A stretch of DNA of 64,000 nt from Chromatiales bacterium. Its GTDB lineage: Bacteria; Pseudomonadota; Gammaproteobacteria; Chromatiales; Chromatiaceae. Of the stretch, positions 28,352-36,925 are shown piece after piece (the stretch's first letter is position 1; every line of letters begins with the position of its first letter). The position numbers and the translations under genes are program-made. The stretch is from positions 16,969-80,968 of the forward strand of contig JANQLO010000005.1 in the NCBI GenBank assembly GCA_028280505.1, in the 5' to 3' direction. Under the pieces are notes generated by a model, which worked only from the letters and a program-made list of their open reading frames with translations, was not told where the DNA came from and did not search any database.

Positions 28352-28384
28352 CTGAGCATGACAGAACTTACCGCTTGGCCCACT
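28352..28384 (-). repeat. Right 33-bp terminal inverted repeat
   Basis: Exact reverse complement of 28121-28153; it lies 64 bases upstream of the parC start. Confidence 0.9.
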
Positions 28385-28448
28385 GGCGCCGTCATGTCGC
28401 GCCGACCGGTGTAAAATCCCGGCTGCATTTCCAGCGTTCAGAGACTCG

Positions 28449-30704
28449 ATGGATCAAGAACCACCACATTACAATGCCGACGGCGTGGAACAGCTCCCGC
28501 TACGTCAATTCACCGAAAAGGCTTATCTCGACTACTCGATGTACGTGATCCTGGACCGAGCCCTGCCGTACATCGGCGACGGACTCAAGCCGGTCCAGCG
28601 ACGCATCGTCTACGCAATGTCCGAACTCGGTCTTTCGGCCGCGTCCAAACACAAGAAATCGGCGCGTACCGTGGGTGATGTCCTGGGCAAATTCCACCCA
28701 CACGGCGATACCGCCTGCTACGAGGCCATGGTGTTGATGGCGCAGGCGTTCTCCTATCGCTATCCGCTGATCGACGGTCAGGGAAACTGGGGTTCTCCGG
28801 ACGATCCCAAGTCCTTCGCCGCGATGCGCTACACCGAAGCGCGGCTGACGCCCTATGCGCAGGTGCTGCTGTCAGAACTCGGGCAGGGTACCGTCGATTG
28901 GGTGCCGAATTTCGACGGCAGCTTGAAGGAACCGGCGATGTTGCCGGCCCGCCTGCCGAATGTGCTGTTGAACGGGGCAACCGGTATCGCGGTCGGTATG
29001 GCAACCGATATACCGCCGCATAATCTGCGTGAGGTTGCCGCCGCTTGTATCCGCTTGATCGAGCAGCCGAAGGCGAGTCTCGACGAATTGTGTGAACATA
29101 TCCAGGGGCCGGATTTTCCGACCGAGGCCGAAATCATCACGCCACGCGAGGAACTGCGTCGGATTTACGCCAACGGCGGCGGTTCGGTACGTATGCGCGC
29201 CTGTTGGCATAAGGACCAAGGTGCGATTGTGATTACCGCGCTGCCGTTCCAGGTATCCGGTGCACGCATACAGGAGCAGATTGCGGCGCAGATGCAGGCA
29301 AAGAAGCTACCGTGGATCGAGGATTTGCGTGACGAATCCGATCATGAGAACCCGACGCGCTTGGTGATCGTACCGCGGTCCAACCGAGTCGATATCGATC
29401 GGATCATGCTCCATTTGTTTGCCACGACCGATCTGGAGCGCAGCTACCGGGTCAATCTGAACCTGATCGGTCTGGACGGCCGGCCGCGGGTGATGGATCT
29501 GCGTGAGATTTTGTCCGAGTGGTTGGACTATCGGTTCGAGACCGTGCGTCGCCGTCTGCAGTTCCGTCTCGACAAGGTGCTCGAACGTCTGCATTTGCTC
29601 GAAGGCCTGATGGTCGCCTTTCTCAATCTCGATGAGGTTATCAAGATCATTCGTACCGAGGACGAGCCCAAACCCGTTTTGATGCGGCGTTTCGATCTGA
29701 GCGAGCGCCAGGCCGATTACATTCTCGATACCAAGTTGCGGCACCTGGCTCGGTTGGAAGAGATGAAGATTCGTGCCGAGCAGCAGGAACTCGCTGAAGA
29801 ACGTGATCAGCTGCAAAAAACGCTCGGTTCCAAGCAGCGCATGAAGACCCTGATCCGCAAGGAACTCGTGGCCGATGCCGAGAAGTTCGGTGATGAGCGT
29901 CGCTCGCCGATCGTCATGCGTGATGCCGCCGAGGCCATGGACGAGGCCGAACTCACGCCGAGCGAACCGGTAACCGTGGTGCTGTCGGAAAAGGGTTGGG
30001 TACGTGCCGCCAAGGGGCACGAAATCAACGCCGCTGAACTCAGCTACAAGGCCGGTGACGGTTTCCGCCAGGCGGTGCGCGTGCGCAGCAATCAACAGGT
30101 GGTGTTTCTCGATTCCGCCGGTCGCAGCTACTCCCTCGCGGCGCATACGCTGCCGTCTGCTCGCGGTCAGGGTGAGCCGCTGACCGGACGTTTCAATCCG
30201 CCTGCCGGCCATGGCTTTGCCGCAGTGCTCGGCGGCGATCCGGAACAATGGTGGTTGTTGGCTTCCGATGCCGGCTATGGCTTTCGCGTCCGGGCCAAAG
30301 ATCTGCTGGCGAACAAAAAGGCCGGCAAGGCGATGCTGAGTCTGCCGTCCGGTGCGCGGGTACTCCGGCCGAGTCCGATCATCGATGCCGATACGGACCG
30401 CCTGGTCGCGGTAACCAGCAGTGGGCGTATGCTGGTTATTCCGGCCAGCGATCTACCGGAACTGACGCGCGGCAAGGGTAATAAGATCATCGGTATTCCG
30501 GCAAAAGCGGTCGCTGAACGCAGCGAATATGTGGTCGATGTCCTTGCGGTTCCCGACGGTGGCAAGGTGAAGCTGAATTCCGGCAAGCGCCATCTGAACC
30601 TGCGTGCCGCGGATCTCAATGCGTATGAAGGCGAGCGAGGTCGACGCGGCAATAAATTGCCGCGGGGCTTCCAGAAGGTCGATGGCATAGAGTTGGACGA
30701 CTGA
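28449..30704 (+). CDS. parC: DNA topoisomerase IV subunit A
   Basis: ParC is the DNA cleavage and rejoining subunit of topoisomerase IV. The 751-residue protein has [15 protein letters not shown], the quinolone-resistance-determining segment [12 protein letters not shown] (Thr88 stands where E. coli ParC has Ser80) and the catalytic tyrosine Tyr128 in [10 protein letters not shown]. The C-terminal part is the usual beta-pinwheel, shorter than in GyrA and lacking the GyrA box, which supports ParC. The 264-bp inverted-repeat element lies directly upstream and may affect its promoter. Confidence 0.97.
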   Translation: MDQEPPHYNADGVEQLPLRQFTEKAYLDYSMYVILDRALPYIGDGLKPVQRRIVYAMSELGLSAASKHKKSARTVGDVLGKFHPHGDTACYEAMVLMAQAFSYRYPLIDGQGNWGSPDDPKSFAAMRYTEARLTPYAQVLLSELGQGTVDWVPNFDGSLKEPAMLPARLPNVLLNGATGIAVGMATDIPPHNLREVAAACIRLIEQPKASLDELCEHIQGPDFPTEAEIITPREELRRIYANGGGSVRMRACWHKDQGAIVITALPFQVSGARIQEQIAAQMQAKKLPWIEDLRDESDHENPTRLVIVPRSNRVDIDRIMLHLFATTDLERSYRVNLNLIGLDGRPRVMDLREILSEWLDYRFETVRRRLQFRLDKVLERLHLLEGLMVAFLNLDEVIKIIRTEDEPKPVLMRRFDLSERQADYILDTKLRHLARLEEMKIRAEQQELAEERDQLQKTLGSKQRMKTLIRKELVADAEKFGDERRSPIVMRDAAEAMDEAELTPSEPVTVVLSEKGWVRAAKGHEINAAELSYKAGDGFRQAVRVRSNQQVVFLDSAGRSYSLAAHTLPSARGQGEPLTGRFNPPAGHGFAAVLGGDPEQWWLLASDAGYGFRVRAKDLLANKKAGKAMLSLPSGARVLRPSPIIDADTDRLVAVTSSGRMLVIPASDLPELTRGKGNKIIGIPAKAVAERSEYVVDVLAVPDGGKVKLNSGKRHLNLRAADLNAYEGERGRRGNKLPRGFQKVDGIELDD

Positions 30705-30718
30705 AAGGTGAATCGATA

Positions 30719-31192
30719 ATGACAGTATTGGCGAGAATAATTGGGACAGTGGCGGTCGTCGTTCCGCTGGTGGGATGTTCCGGCTCTACCGAAGATGTCA
30801 GGGTTACGCTGTGTAAGAATCTGACGACATCGTTACAAGGTTCGAATTCGATCGAATGGGGCGAGACCGCGTTTACCTTCCGTCGTCCCGAGTATGCGAC
30901 GACCACGTTGCATTACGAGGTCATCACGGCCGGCAAAGCGAGCCAAAAGACCTCCGCGTGCCATTTTGCCTATGAGGCGCTCGACGACACCGCCGTCAAT
31001 CTGGCAAACCCGATCGATGCCTACGAGACCTTGCCGTTCGCGATGAGCCACGACGGCCGGGTGCTTTCCGACGCCGAACTGTTACAAACGGTCAATGCGG
31101 AGCAAAAACGCTTGGGCCGTGACGCTATCGGCCGGCTCGAACGGAATGCGCAGGATCTGGCTGCGAAAATACGTGCCGGCGTGAGCGGCTGA
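30719..31192 (+). CDS. Predicted lipoprotein of unknown function
   Basis: A 157-residue protein with a lipobox (VVPLVGCSGS, Cys about 20), preceded by AAAGGTG before the ATG. The mature protein has three further cysteines and a C-terminal amphipathic helix (LLQTVNAEQKRLGRDAIGRL). I do not recognise a domain. It follows parC by 14 bases and could be in its transcript, but a functional link is not suggested by sequence. Confidence 0.7.
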   Translation: MTVLARIIGTVAVVVPLVGCSGSTEDVRVTLCKNLTTSLQGSNSIEWGETAFTFRRPEYATTTLHYEVITAGKASQKTSACHFAYEALDDTAVNLANPIDAYETLPFAMSHDGRVLSDAELLQTVNAEQKRLGRDAIGRLERNAQDLAAKIRAGVSG

Positions 31193-31198
31193 TCGTCG

Positions 31199-32215
31199 CT
31201 ATTGCCAACGAAAGGCCCGCGCCGATGCAGCCAGCAAAACGCCACCGATCGCAAACAGCACGATGATCTCGAAGGCGACGTCGGCCAGACCGGCGCCATC
31301 CAGCATTACTCGGCGTGCGGCATCGACCATATGCGTCAGCGGCAGGAACTCGGCGATTCGCTGTGCCCAAACATTCGTGCCTTCGAGCGAGAACCAAACG
31401 CCGGACATGATCATCATCGGCCAGGACATTAGGTTGAGTACGCCATCGGCCAATTCCTCGCTGCGCACGCGTGCGGATACCGTCAGGCCCAGGCTGATCA
31501 AGGACACCGATCCGGCCAGCAAGACCAGACCCAGGGCCAGATAGGACCCTCGCATCGGAAAGTCGAGCAGCAGGTCAGTGCCGACAAACACCAGGCAGGT
31601 GACGCTGATCACGACCAGTAGGCGCGAAAGAATTTGTGCGACCAGAAATTCTCCTGCGGTAATGGGTGTCGCGTGCAGGCGCCGTAGCACGCCGTTCTTG
31701 CGATAACGCACGATGACCCAGCCGACGCCCCAAAGACTGCTGAACATGACGTTAATCGCAAGGACACCCGGCAACACCCAGTCGACGTAGCGTACTGCGC
31801 GACCACTGACGACCTCGCGGGTCAGGGTGTCCGGCAGGGCGTTGAAGCTTTGCCACAACAGGCGTTCGACGATATGGCCGTCCGGTGAATCGTCGTTCAC
31901 CCAGTAGCGCGGCGTATCGCGCAGGTCCAGCAAGAGATCTATACGGTGATAGCGGACCTTGTCGATCGCTGCGGCTTCGTCTTCCTGGGTGATGAACTGG
32001 ATATGGCGGCTATCGAGAAACGCGGTTTGTCGTGCCTGTTCGGGGTCACCCAGTACACCAACCTTGAAAAGGTTCTGGTCCGGATTGCTGAAGATGAAGG
32101 CAAAGCCCAGCACCATGACGACCGGCATGAAGATATTCCAGCCCAGCCCGGCCTTGTCGCGGTAGAACTCGCGATTACGGGCGACGAAGACCGCCGAGAT
32201 ACGTTTGAAATTCAT
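31199..32215 (-). CDS. ABC-2 type transporter permease
   Basis: The 338-residue protein has one N-terminal membrane helix, a large extracytoplasmic loop (about residues 45-150) and five more helices in the C-terminal half with the FLPLTHMVDAARR motif typical of ABC-2 permeases. It overlaps the ATPase gene by four bases (ATGA) and forms an export system with it. Related systems carry drugs, lipids or polysaccharide precursors; the substrate here is unknown. Confidence 0.88.
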   Translation of the reverse strand: MNFKRISAVFVARNREFYRDKAGLGWNIFMPVVMVLGFAFIFSNPDQNLFKVGVLGDPEQARQTAFLDSRHIQFITQEDEAAAIDKVRYHRIDLLLDLRDTPRYWVNDDSPDGHIVERLLWQSFNALPDTLTREVVSGRAVRYVDWVLPGVLAINVMFSSLWGVGWVIVRYRKNGVLRRLHATPITAGEFLVAQILSRLLVVISVTCLVFVGTDLLLDFPMRGSYLALGLVLLAGSVSLISLGLTVSARVRSEELADGVLNLMSWPMMIMSGVWFSLEGTNVWAQRIAEFLPLTHMVDAARRVMLDGAGLADVAFEIIVLFAIGGVLLAASARAFRWQ

Positions 32216-33096
32216 GCCTCGCGCAATCCGTGTCCGGTGAGTTTCAGAAACAGGTCGTCCAGCGTGGGGGTGCTGACATGCAGTTCGTCCAGTGCGACCC
32301 CGAGTTTGTTCAACATCGCCAAGGTTTGATCGATGTCGTCGGTCGCGGCGATGGCGTAGTCGCCCTGGTTTTCGAAGCCTACCGGCATTTCGATACCATT
32401 CGGTAGCGCGTCACAAGGGACTCGCACCAAGGCACGCGGAAAATGTTCGGCAAGCAGTTGTGTCGGTTCGCCCTGGGCAATGATTCGTCCGCGGTCGATC
32501 ACCGCGATTTCGTCGCACAGCACGCTGGCCTCTTCCATGTAATGCGTGGTCAGCAGAATGGTCTTGCCCTCACGTTTGATGCCGTCGATCAATTGCCAGA
32601 AGTTGCGCCGGGACTGTGGGTCCAGGCCCGTGGTCGGTTCGTCCAGAAACACCAGTTCCGGATCGTTGACCAGCGCGATCGCCAACAACAGGCGCTGGCG
32701 TTGGCCGCCGGAGAGCTTGCGGGTGTCGCGATCGAGCAGTTCACCGAGATTGCAGAGCGCGATCAGTTCGTCCAAGGGACGCTGGCGTGTATACAGGCTG
32801 GCAAACAGGTGCAGGGCTTCCCGCACGGTCTGAAAATCCTGCAGCGCGGTGCTTTGGAACTGGATGCCGATGACCTGGCGATAGGTTTCGTTGCGCGGTG
32901 TGCCGCGATAGCGGATTTCGCCGCCGTTGGCATCGGTGATGCCCTCGAGGATCTCCAGGGTCGTGGTCTTGCCGGCACCGTTGGGCCCGAGCAGGCCGAA
33001 ACAACTGCCCTCGTCCACGGCAAAACTCACGCCATCGACGGCGCGTACCCCGGGGAAGGTTTTGATGAGGTTGTCGACCCGAATGATCGCGGACAT
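32212..33096 (-). CDS. ABC transporter ATP-binding protein
   Basis: The 294-residue protein starts at the ATG giving MSAIIRVDNLIKTF; the open frame is much longer upstream but without family similarity. It shows Walker A (GPNGAGKTTTLE), Q-loop, signature LSGGQRQR, Walker B (ELVFLDEPTTGLD) and the H-loop (LLTTHYMEEAS). The C-terminal 80 residues are the DrrA-type extension. It is coupled with the ABC-2 permease and drives export at the inner membrane. Confidence 0.94.
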   Translation of the reverse strand: MSAIIRVDNLIKTFPGVRAVDGVSFAVDEGSCFGLLGPNGAGKTTTLEILEGITDANGGEIRYRGTPRNETYRQVIGIQFQSTALQDFQTVREALHLFASLYTRQRPLDELIALCNLGELLDRDTRKLSGGQRQRLLLAIALVNDPELVFLDEPTTGLDPQSRRNFWQLIDGIKREGKTILLTTHYMEEASVLCDEIAVIDRGRIIAQGEPTQLLAEHFPRALVRVPCDALPNGIEMPVGFENQGDYAIAATDDIDQTLAMLNKLGVALDELHVSTPTLDDLFLKLTGHGLREA

Positions 33097-33202
33097 GTCG
33101 TTACCACGGCTGACAGAGGGCCGACATGTTACAGCGGTTGCGGGTCTTTGGTGCGACGGATTGAGCGTTTTGGGATCGGTGTGGTGGCGATTGACGGAGG
33201 TT

Positions 33203-33232
33203 AAAAGGCCAGCGTCCCCAGGGCGCCGGCCT
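33203..33232 (-). terminator. Terminator of the small minus-strand gene
   Basis: On the minus strand a nine-pair stem with one mismatch (AGGCCGGCG pairing with CGCTGGCCT, 33206-33232) is followed by TTTT (33203-33206). It lies about 20 bases after the stop of the 78-codon gene. Confidence 0.7.
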
Positions 33233-33253
33233 GTCCGGATTTTCGGTTTGTGA

Positions 33254-33490
33254 TCAGCCGTGTGTACCGGTTCGCCGGATTTCGTCCCTGCGATAATCCG
33301 GGTCCATCCAACAGCGCGGTAGCGCTTCGCCGGAGCAGAATACCAAACCGGTTTTGGTGAAAGTCGTCGGGTCGGGCATTTCTTCACCGAAGTTGTAACG
33401 TCCGGTGATGCCGGTTTGGAAGGGATCGAAAAGCGCCGCCGTATCGAGCACTTCGACCAGTTCGCCGTTGCTGCGATCTTTGAGAAACAT
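33254..33490 (-). CDS. Small conserved protein of unknown function
   Basis: A 78-residue soluble protein with a very good ribosome binding site (GGAGGTGA) before the ATG and its own terminator. The sequence has KDRSNGELVEVLD, a GRYNFGEEMPDP middle and FCSGEALPRCW with two cysteines near the C-terminus, with aromatic and proline residues suggesting a compact fold. I do not recognise the family. It stands alone between the ABC exporter and the sortase-system kinase and is probably expressed by itself. Confidence 0.65.
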   Translation of the reverse strand: MFLKDRSNGELVEVLDTAALFDPFQTGITGRYNFGEEMPDPTTFTKTGLVFCSGEALPRCWMDPDYRRDEIRRTGTHG

Positions 33491-33754
33491 GGGTCACCTC
33501 CATACGGGAGTCGAGAGACGTCTCAATGGGACTTCTAGGTAACTCCGGGCGTCAGATTGAGCGGCGAAATGGGTCAGGTCGAGGTGCAAAGCGTACGTAA
33601 CAGTGTGCTATTGCGAAGGTTTGCAACGAAGGGTCGACACATTTGACGCTCAAGCCGTTCGGTCACGAGTTGTCAGAAGTAGCCTTAAGTATGGATCAGG
33701 CCTTTGTGCCCGCAACGTATAACGCACAAGTCACGCGGGATTGGCGATATCTTC

Positions 33755-35806
33755 TCATTTGCCCCCGGGTAGCCTGAGTTTCACGACGACACCGGGTGGA
33801 CTGTCCCGGTTTTCCGCGACGGCGCCACCGCCGTGGAATTCGGCAATCAGCCGCACCAGATAGAGGCCGAGCCCGAGATGGGGTTCGTCCTGGCGTCCGC
33901 GGCGGCCGGAGACCATCGATTGAAAGACATCGGTGTCCGGCGGTAAAGGCGGTCCCTGGTTGCCAACCGACAGCGTAACGCGGTTGTCGCGTGCGATGCA
34001 TGCCAGTTCGATGGTGCTGCCGGGGATATGGAAATCGACAGCGTTATTGACCAATTTATCCAGGGCTTGGCTGATGAGATCGGGTACGCCATCGAGCATC
34101 AGGGGTTCATCGATGCCCTTTACCGTGAAATCGATCGATGGATACAGGGTCTGAAAGCCGGCGGTTTGCATGCGCAGCAGGGCGGCGAGATCGAAGCGCT
34201 CGTGTTCCGCCTGGCGCATCGCCTGTTCCAACCCGGTCGCCTCGCGCAGGCGCATGAGTATGAGTTCCAGGCGTTCGGCGCCGTCGCGTGCGCGTCGAAT
34301 GTATCCGGCGCGTTCGGTGTCGACAGCCTGATCGGCGTTGTCCAGCGAGCTGCGGACCACGGCCAGCGGGGTACGGAGTTCATGCGCCAGGCGTGATGCC
34401 ATCGCCTCCAGATAGTGGTTGTAGTCGTGCAGCCGATCGAGCACGCTGGCGAAGCTGCGCCCGAGATCGCCGATTTCGTCTTTCGATTGGTCGGCGTCCA
34501 GCCGCCCGACAATGCGGCCGTCATGGCTGACCGCGGATTCCACTTTGTCGCGCAGGCGGGTGATGCGCGACGCAAGCAGACTGGCGAAAGCCAACAGCCC
34601 GAGGCTGGTGACGGCGAACAAGAGTAGCGTCACGCCGAACAGCCGCTGCAATGCCAGGTTCTGAATCGACAGAATAGCGTTTGTGGTCTGCTCGACCAGC
34701 ACCGCACCTTGAATACCCTCGCCGCTGCGGATGGGTACCGCGGCACTCACGACGACCGCGTTACCCTGTGGCGGTTGGCGCCGCAAGTTGCCGGAGCGGC
34801 CGGCGAGCGCCTCGACCACAGGGGCCATGAACAAATGAGTGCGACGTCCGGACAGCTCAGCCAGGGTGTCGGCGTCGCGGGGTAACACGGCGAGAATCAA
34901 CTCTTGGATGAACCATGGCATTCTCGCCTCGTCGGCGTGCAATGGTGCATCGCTGTCCAGGCGGCCGGACTGCGCAAGTACCAGTCCTTGATGGTCGGTC
35001 ACCCAAATACGTGTCGCCGGCGGCGTCAAACCGACCAGGGCGTTCTGCAGCGGCTCGGATCGCCTGACCACCAAGCCCAGCGCCTCGGCCGGATACATCC
35101 TGCCGTTGGCCAGCATCTGTCGGCTGCGACTATCGAATATCCGTAGCGAAAGGCGTTCCCGGACCAGTTCGCGCGGTAATCGCAGCTCCAGGGTATAGCC
35201 TGACTGGTCCGGCTGCCATTCGCCGCGTATCGCCGGCTCATATTCCGCGGTCTCAATCGGACTGCCGTCCGACGGCAGTCGTTGTGCCACCACCCAGCCC
35301 GGAGCCTCGGGGCGAATGCGGTAGCGTTGGAGTTCACCGTCCAGGTCGGTCAGTGCGATCTCGACCGCATCGCCATCGGTGCCGAGGTCGTTGGTTGGGT
35401 CTTGCACGCCCAAGAACAGATAGGCGTAACGCTTATCCTCGCCCAGGAAGATACGGGCTTCGAGCGTTTCGTCGATGGATTGCAGTACAGTGAAGTTACG
35501 CTCGTAGGTGAGCCATTCGTCACGGTATCCGTCGAGCTGTGGTGCCTTTTTCAGTGGATGCGCAAATAGGTTACGGAAGGTCAACACCGAACCGGGACGG
35601 GCGACACCATGAAATTCATCCGCATAGCCATGCATGATGTTGGCGACCGAACTCGCGGTAGTACGCAGCGACTGATCCTGGGCCTCGCGCAGAAAAGACT
35701 CGGTCTCTTGGATAAAACGATAGCCGGCCCACGGGATACCCAATAGGGTCAGTGAGACCAACAGCAGTTTGAACCTGACACGATGCCAGAAGCGGGGCCG
35801 GGACAT
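33755..35806 (-). CDS. Sensor histidine kinase of the dedicated sortase system
   Basis: The 683-residue protein has an N-terminal membrane helix (about 12-30), a large periplasmic sensor region (about 35-395), a second helix with HAMP (about 400-450), then HisKA with ASRLAHELRTPLAV (the phosphorylated His in LAHELR) and a HATPase domain with the N box KLVNNAVDF and GLGLYLVRLIAEF. The architecture and place match the kinase tied to class GN sortases (TIGR03785 family). It follows the response regulator by 68 bases on the same strand. The signal is unknown; the periplasmic domain has the composition of a carbohydrate-binding-like fold, which is an inference. Confidence 0.88.
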   Translation of the reverse strand: MSRPRFWHRVRFKLLLVSLTLLGIPWAGYRFIQETESFLREAQDQSLRTTASSVANIMHGYADEFHGVARPGSVLTFRNLFAHPLKKAPQLDGYRDEWLTYERNFTVLQSIDETLEARIFLGEDKRYAYLFLGVQDPTNDLGTDGDAVEIALTDLDGELQRYRIRPEAPGWVVAQRLPSDGSPIETAEYEPAIRGEWQPDQSGYTLELRLPRELVRERLSLRIFDSRSRQMLANGRMYPAEALGLVVRRSEPLQNALVGLTPPATRIWVTDHQGLVLAQSGRLDSDAPLHADEARMPWFIQELILAVLPRDADTLAELSGRRTHLFMAPVVEALAGRSGNLRRQPPQGNAVVVSAAVPIRSGEGIQGAVLVEQTTNAILSIQNLALQRLFGVTLLLFAVTSLGLLAFASLLASRITRLRDKVESAVSHDGRIVGRLDADQSKDEIGDLGRSFASVLDRLHDYNHYLEAMASRLAHELRTPLAVVRSSLDNADQAVDTERAGYIRRARDGAERLELILMRLREATGLEQAMRQAEHERFDLAALLRMQTAGFQTLYPSIDFTVKGIDEPLMLDGVPDLISQALDKLVNNAVDFHIPGSTIELACIARDNRVTLSVGNQGPPLPPDTDVFQSMVSGRRGRQDEPHLGLGLYLVRLIAEFHGGGAVAENRDSPPGVVVKLRLPGGK

Positions 35807-35874
35807 GGGGCGTCAATCCCGATCGGAAAAGGTCATGCTTTTGGCCTCATGCGGTATGCATCGTCATCGCCTGT

Positions 35875-36570
35875 TTATCGTTGAGGCACCCAACGGTAAC
35901 CCGCGCCATAGACCGCCTCGATCGCATCGAATGCCGGATCGGCTTTGAGGAATTTTTTACGGATACGCTTGATATGCGATGTGATGGTGGCCAGGTCGAC
36001 ATAGGTGTCGGCCGCCGCCATCAGTTGCTCGCGTGTTTTGACATGGCCGGGGTGTTTGGCCAGCGCATGCAGGATCCAGAGTTCGGTGACGGTCAGGTCG
36101 ATGTCTTGATCTTGCCAGGTCACACGCATCTGCTCGGGTTTCAGGACCAGTGGGCCGTCACGCACGATTTGTTCGCCCGGCGGGGGTGCGAGCGATGCGT
36201 CGACGCGGCGAAAAAGTGCGCTGACGCGGGCACTGAGCTGCGGCAGACTGACATCCTTGGTGACATAGTCGTCTGCACCGACCCGTAATCCCGCAACGGT
36301 ATCGAAATCGCTGTCCCGCGCGGTCAGAAATACGATCGGCAGCGTCGCCGAGAGACTGCGCAGCTGACGGCACAGTTCGAATCCCCCGTCGATTTCTTCG
36401 CCCAGACCAATATCCAGGATCACCAGATCCGGTAGCTGGCGGCTCAGCGCGGCACTGGCCTGGGCTCGCTCGCCATAGATCTCCACGCGATAGCCCTGGC
36501 GTCGAAACAGGTCGGCATAGTTTTCGCGAATGGCGGGTTCGTCTTCGACGATGGCAATGGTTCGGGCCAT
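35875..36570 (-). CDS. Response regulator of the dedicated sortase system
   Basis: The 231-residue protein starts at ATG giving MARTIAIVEDEP. It has a receiver domain (about 1-120; Asp in LVILDIGLG, Lys in GADDYVTKD) and an OmpR/PhoB-type winged helix (about 140-228) with TVTELWILHALAKHPG and YVDLATITSHIKRIRKKF. It is the partner of the histidine kinase and diverges from the sortase target gene, which it probably controls. An ATG five codons upstream (36585) is an alternative start. Confidence 0.9.
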   Translation of the reverse strand: MARTIAIVEDEPAIRENYADLFRRQGYRVEIYGERAQASAALSRQLPDLVILDIGLGEEIDGGFELCRQLRSLSATLPIVFLTARDSDFDTVAGLRVGADDYVTKDVSLPQLSARVSALFRRVDASLAPPPGEQIVRDGPLVLKPEQMRVTWQDQDIDLTVTELWILHALAKHPGHVKTREQLMAAADTYVDLATITSHIKRIRKKFLKADPAFDAIEAVYGAGYRWVPQR

Positions 36571-36925
36571 GGTTTTACACGTCATCAACAGCTTGACTCG
36601 CAGTTTAACCGCAATTTCGGCTTTGCCCGCGTATCGCCACAATCTGCCATTGCATTGCCCGTGCGCCGCGAGCGGCCCGCCATGGGGGCCTGCTTGAATC
36701 AAACTCATCACCGGCGCAGGTCTGGAGACCGTCTTTCGCCACGGAGGGCGCGCTGGGACAAATTCACGTAGCAGGGGAACCGTATGTCGCACTCACCGCA
36801 ACGGCCATCGAACGGCAATTCATCCAACTGGTTCTACCTGGGGGCGAGCGGCATTCTACAGCCGCTGAGCGAAGAGTTTCTCTATCGCGCCGCGCAAAAC
36901 CGCGGAAGACACACCTGCCGTTGGT
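36571..36925. other. 355-bp divergent intergenic region of the sortase system
   Basis: This gap lies between the regulator (minus) and the target (plus) and should hold both promoters and the regulator's operator. I could not identify a direct repeat with certainty. A 60-codon plus-strand frame at 36784 overlaps the target start and is not supported. Confidence 0.5.

Larger units (their letters stand above)
28121..28384. mobile_element. 264-bp element with 33-bp terminal inverted repeats and two internal hairpins
   Basis: The ends match perfectly as inverted repeats over 33 bp (28121-28153 and 28352-28384; the left end begins AGTGGGCCAAGCGG). Inside are two further inverted-repeat structures: arm B pairs 28154-28165 with 28237-28248 (one mismatch) and 28181-28187 with 28214-28220; arm C pairs 28262-28279 with 28330-28347 (one mismatch) and 28286-28292 with 28318-28324. 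As single strand it would fold into a closed stem with two hairpin arms. There is no transposase frame, so it is a MITE-like or structural repeat. It lies between a minus-strand and a plus-strand gene start, about 65 bases before parC. No target duplication was certain. Confidence 0.7.

Noticed and set aside
28016..28428. Several overlapping small open frames on both strands
   Set aside because: They result from the inverted repeats of the 264-bp element and share the same sequence in opposite orientation.
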